A DNA stretch of 6,543 nucleotides. Origin: Candidatus Fraserbacteria bacterium RBG_16_55_9. GTDB taxonomy: Bacteria > Bipolaricaulota > Bipolaricaulia > RBG-16-55-9. This document shows, one piece after another, positions 4,871-6,543 of this stretch. The first letter of the stretch is position 1; the number at the start of each line of letters is the position of its first letter. A model generated the notes under the pieces. It did not search any database and was not told the origin of the DNA. It saw nothing but the letters and a program-made list of their open reading frames with translations. The position numbers and the translations under genes were made by a program. The DNA lies in the NCBI GenBank assembly GCA_001778455.1, contig MFGX01000011.1, positions 1-6,543 of the forward strand. Direction: 5' to 3'.

Positions 4871-6543
4871 ATGTCCAAGCTCACGCCGATGATGCAGCAG
4901 TACTTCAAGCTCAAGTCCCAACATCGGGACGTCATCTTGTTCTTTCAGTTGGGGGAATTCTACGAGACGTTTTACGAGGATGCAGAGCTCTGTGCCCGCG
5001 AGCTGGATATCGTCCTCACGAAACGAGACGAATCCCCCATGGCCGGTGTGCCCATCAAGAAGGCCCATTCGTACATCAATCGTCTACTCAAGAAGGGCTT
5101 CAAAGTCGCCATCTGCGATCAGCTCCAAGATCCGGAGGAAGCCAAGGGCGTGGTTGACCGGGATGTGGTGCGCATTGTCACTCCAGGGACCGTGCTTGAT
5201 GAAGAAGTGCTTGAACGTGGCAAGAGCAATCACATTGCTGCGCTCTTTGCGGCAAACGAAAGAGTCGGCCTTGCCGTGGCCGATGTCTCCACTGGAGAAT
5301 TTCGTGCGACAGAGCTGAATTCTCTGCTGGAGGCCAAGGATGAGCTCGCGCGCCTACAGCCCACGGAACTGGTTCTACCCCGCGATCACGATGCCAAAGA
5401 CCTGAATCAAGATCCGGAGCACCACACGGCCGTGACGGAGCTGGAGCAGCACCACTTTCAACCCACTATAGTCACAGAGCATTTTCAGCTGATCTCCCTG
5501 GATGGCTTGGGGTTGACGCCTCTGGCTGCTCGCGCGGCAGGTGGCCTCTTACGTTATCTGAAAGACACCCAAAAAGAAGGGCTCAACCACTTGAACCCTC
5601 CGGCATTCTACTCCACGTCCGAGCAGATGGGGCTTGATCCCTTCACCCAACGCAATCTAGAACTCGTAAGAGAATTGCGCACGGGCGGAGAAGAACAGAC
5701 GCTGCTCGCCGTGCTCAACGAGGCGATCTCGGGTATGGGGGAGCGACTCCTGCGCAAGTGGATCTTGAGCCCACTACTTGACCGAAGTGCCATTGAAAAG
5801 CGTCTCGACATGGTCCAACTGTTCTATGAACAAGAGCTGGCCCGCCGTGAGCTCAGGGAGCTTCTTGCTCAGATCTACGATGTGGAGCGTCTCGCGGGGA
5901 AATTGGGGTCAAATCGGGCCAATCCTCGGGACTTACTCTCATTGCAGCAGTCACTTGTGCATCTGCCCGGTTTGCGTAAGCAGCTTGCAGAACTTCAAGC
6001 TCAGAGCGAAGCCGTGCGATTCCATGAGATTGTGAAAACCCTAGAAGAACTCCAATTACACGATCTCGCTCAGGAACTAGACAGAGCATTGCGCGACGAT
6101 GCGCCGTTCACTCTCAAAGAGGGTGGCATCCTCAAAGACAGCTACTCTCTGGAACTAGATGCGTTCACCCAGCAAGAGCGCGAATACAAACAGAAGATTC
6201 TAGACTTAGAGCGCCGCGAGCAGCAGCGCACGAAGATTTCTTCATTGAAAGTGGGTTACAACACGGTCTTTGGTTACTACCTCGAAGTCACGAAGACGCA
6301 CTCGAATCGCGTCCCGCCCGACTATATCCGCAAGCAGACTCTCACTCAAGCCGAGCGATACATCACCCCAGAACTTAAAGAGTACGAAGAGAAGATTCTC
6401 TCTGCCCAAGAGAAAGCCCAGAAACTCGAGTACGAACTCTTCTGTCAGCTGCGAGATCACGTAGCCCAGCGAGTCAAAGATATTCAGAAATTCGCACAGG
6501 TCATTGCCGAACTGGACGTCTATACTGCGCTGGGGGAAGCCGC
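4871..6543 (+). CDS. mutS: DNA mismatch repair protein MutS (3' end cut by window)
   Basis: MutS recognises base mismatches and small loops in newly replicated DNA and recruits MutL. The frame is open from the ATG at 4871 through the window edge, giving 557 complete codons of a protein normally about 850-900 residues long. Visible parts in order are the mismatch-recognition domain (about 1-115) with the mismatch-contacting Phe-Tyr-Glu at 30-32 in GEFYE, followed by MAGVP and a TPGTV segment; the connector (about 120-250); the core/lever domain with RNLELVRELRTGG and NPRDLL; and the clamp with GYYLEVTK and ERYITPELKEYE (495-506). The N-terminal FYE domain shows it is MutS1, not MutS2. The C-terminal ABC ATPase with Walker motifs lies outside the window, so intactness cannot be judged. 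No frameshift is seen. The next gene leftward, the dipeptidase, is divergent. Confidence 0.97.
   Translation, partial: MSKLTPMMQQYFKLKSQHRDVILFFQLGEFYETFYEDAELCARELDIVLTKRDESPMAGVPIKKAHSYINRLLKKGFKVAICDQLQDPEEAKGVVDRDVVRIVTPGTVLDEEVLERGKSNHIAALFAANERVGLAVADVSTGEFRATELNSLLEAKDELARLQPTELVLPRDHDAKDLNQDPEHHTAVTELEQHHFQPTIVTEHFQLISLDGLGLTPLAARAAGGLLRYLKDTQKEGLNHLNPPAFYSTSEQMGLDPFTQRNLELVRELRTGGEEQTLLAVLNEAISGMGERLLRKWILSPLLDRSAIEKRLDMVQLFYEQELARRELRELLAQIYDVERLAGKLGSNRANPRDLLSLQQSLVHLPGLRKQLAELQAQSEAVRFHEIVKTLEELQLHDLAQELDRALRDDAPFTLKEGGILKDSYSLELDAFTQQEREYKQKILDLERREQQRTKISSLKVGYNTVFGYYLEVTKTHSNRVPPDYIRKQTLTQAERYITPELKEYEEKILSAQEKAQKLEYELFCQLRDHVAQRVKDIQKFAQVIAELDVYTALGEA

Noticed and set aside
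4846..5157. Plus-strand open frame of 103 codons at the start of mutS
   Set aside because: It is out of frame with mutS, whose reading frame from 4871 matches the family throughout.

Overview
The window comes from the chromosome of a diderm (Gram-negative-type) bacterium. The evidence is two genes of the lipopolysaccharide export machinery (lptC-like and lptB) next to Lgt, the first enzyme of lipoprotein maturation. Base composition looks moderately GC-rich by eye, and codon use looks uniform across all genes. There are no mobile elements, tRNAs, rRNAs or CRISPR repeats. The phylum cannot be fixed: the Lgt core resembles the Bacillus type as much as the enterobacterial type, while the Lpt genes require an outer membrane. 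A deep-branching or uncultured diderm lineage is possible, but that is inference only.

Layout. Bases 1-167 are a leader region with a promoter-like element (TTGCAG-17-TATAAT). They precede pyrG (CTP synthase, 168-1781, +). The lptC-like gene (1736-2302, +) begins 46 bases inside the end of pyrG, and lptB (2299-3018, +) overlaps it by an ATGA. These three therefore form a tightly packed, probably translationally coupled operon. It meets lgt (3052-3951, -) tail to tail across only 33 bases. Upstream of lgt on the same strand is a VanX/DdpX-like D-Ala-D-Ala dipeptidase gene (4048-4773, -). lgt has its own strong-looking promoter (TTGACC-17-TACAAT) in the gap between them. A 97-base divergent intergenic region then separates the dipeptidase gene from mutS (4871 to beyond the window end, +). 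The mutS gene is cut off after 557 codons, before its ATPase domain.

How the genes fit together. CTP from PyrG is used for phospholipid and CMP-Kdo (LPS core) synthesis, which fits its place ahead of the Lpt genes. LptB is the ATPase that powers LPS extraction. The LptC-like protein is the periplasmic receptor of that system; here it has a lipobox and looks like a lipoprotein, so the neighbouring Lgt would be needed to mature it. The dipeptidase handles D-Ala-D-Ala from peptidoglycan metabolism, so the window is mostly cell-envelope housekeeping with a DNA repair gene at its edge.

No new multi-gene system is visible. The points most worth a second look are small: unusual substitutions in the glutaminase site of CTP synthase, a lipoprotein-type LptC with no adjacent lptA, two loop insertions in Lgt (one with a cysteine pair), and a possible near-leaderless promoter for the dipeptidase.
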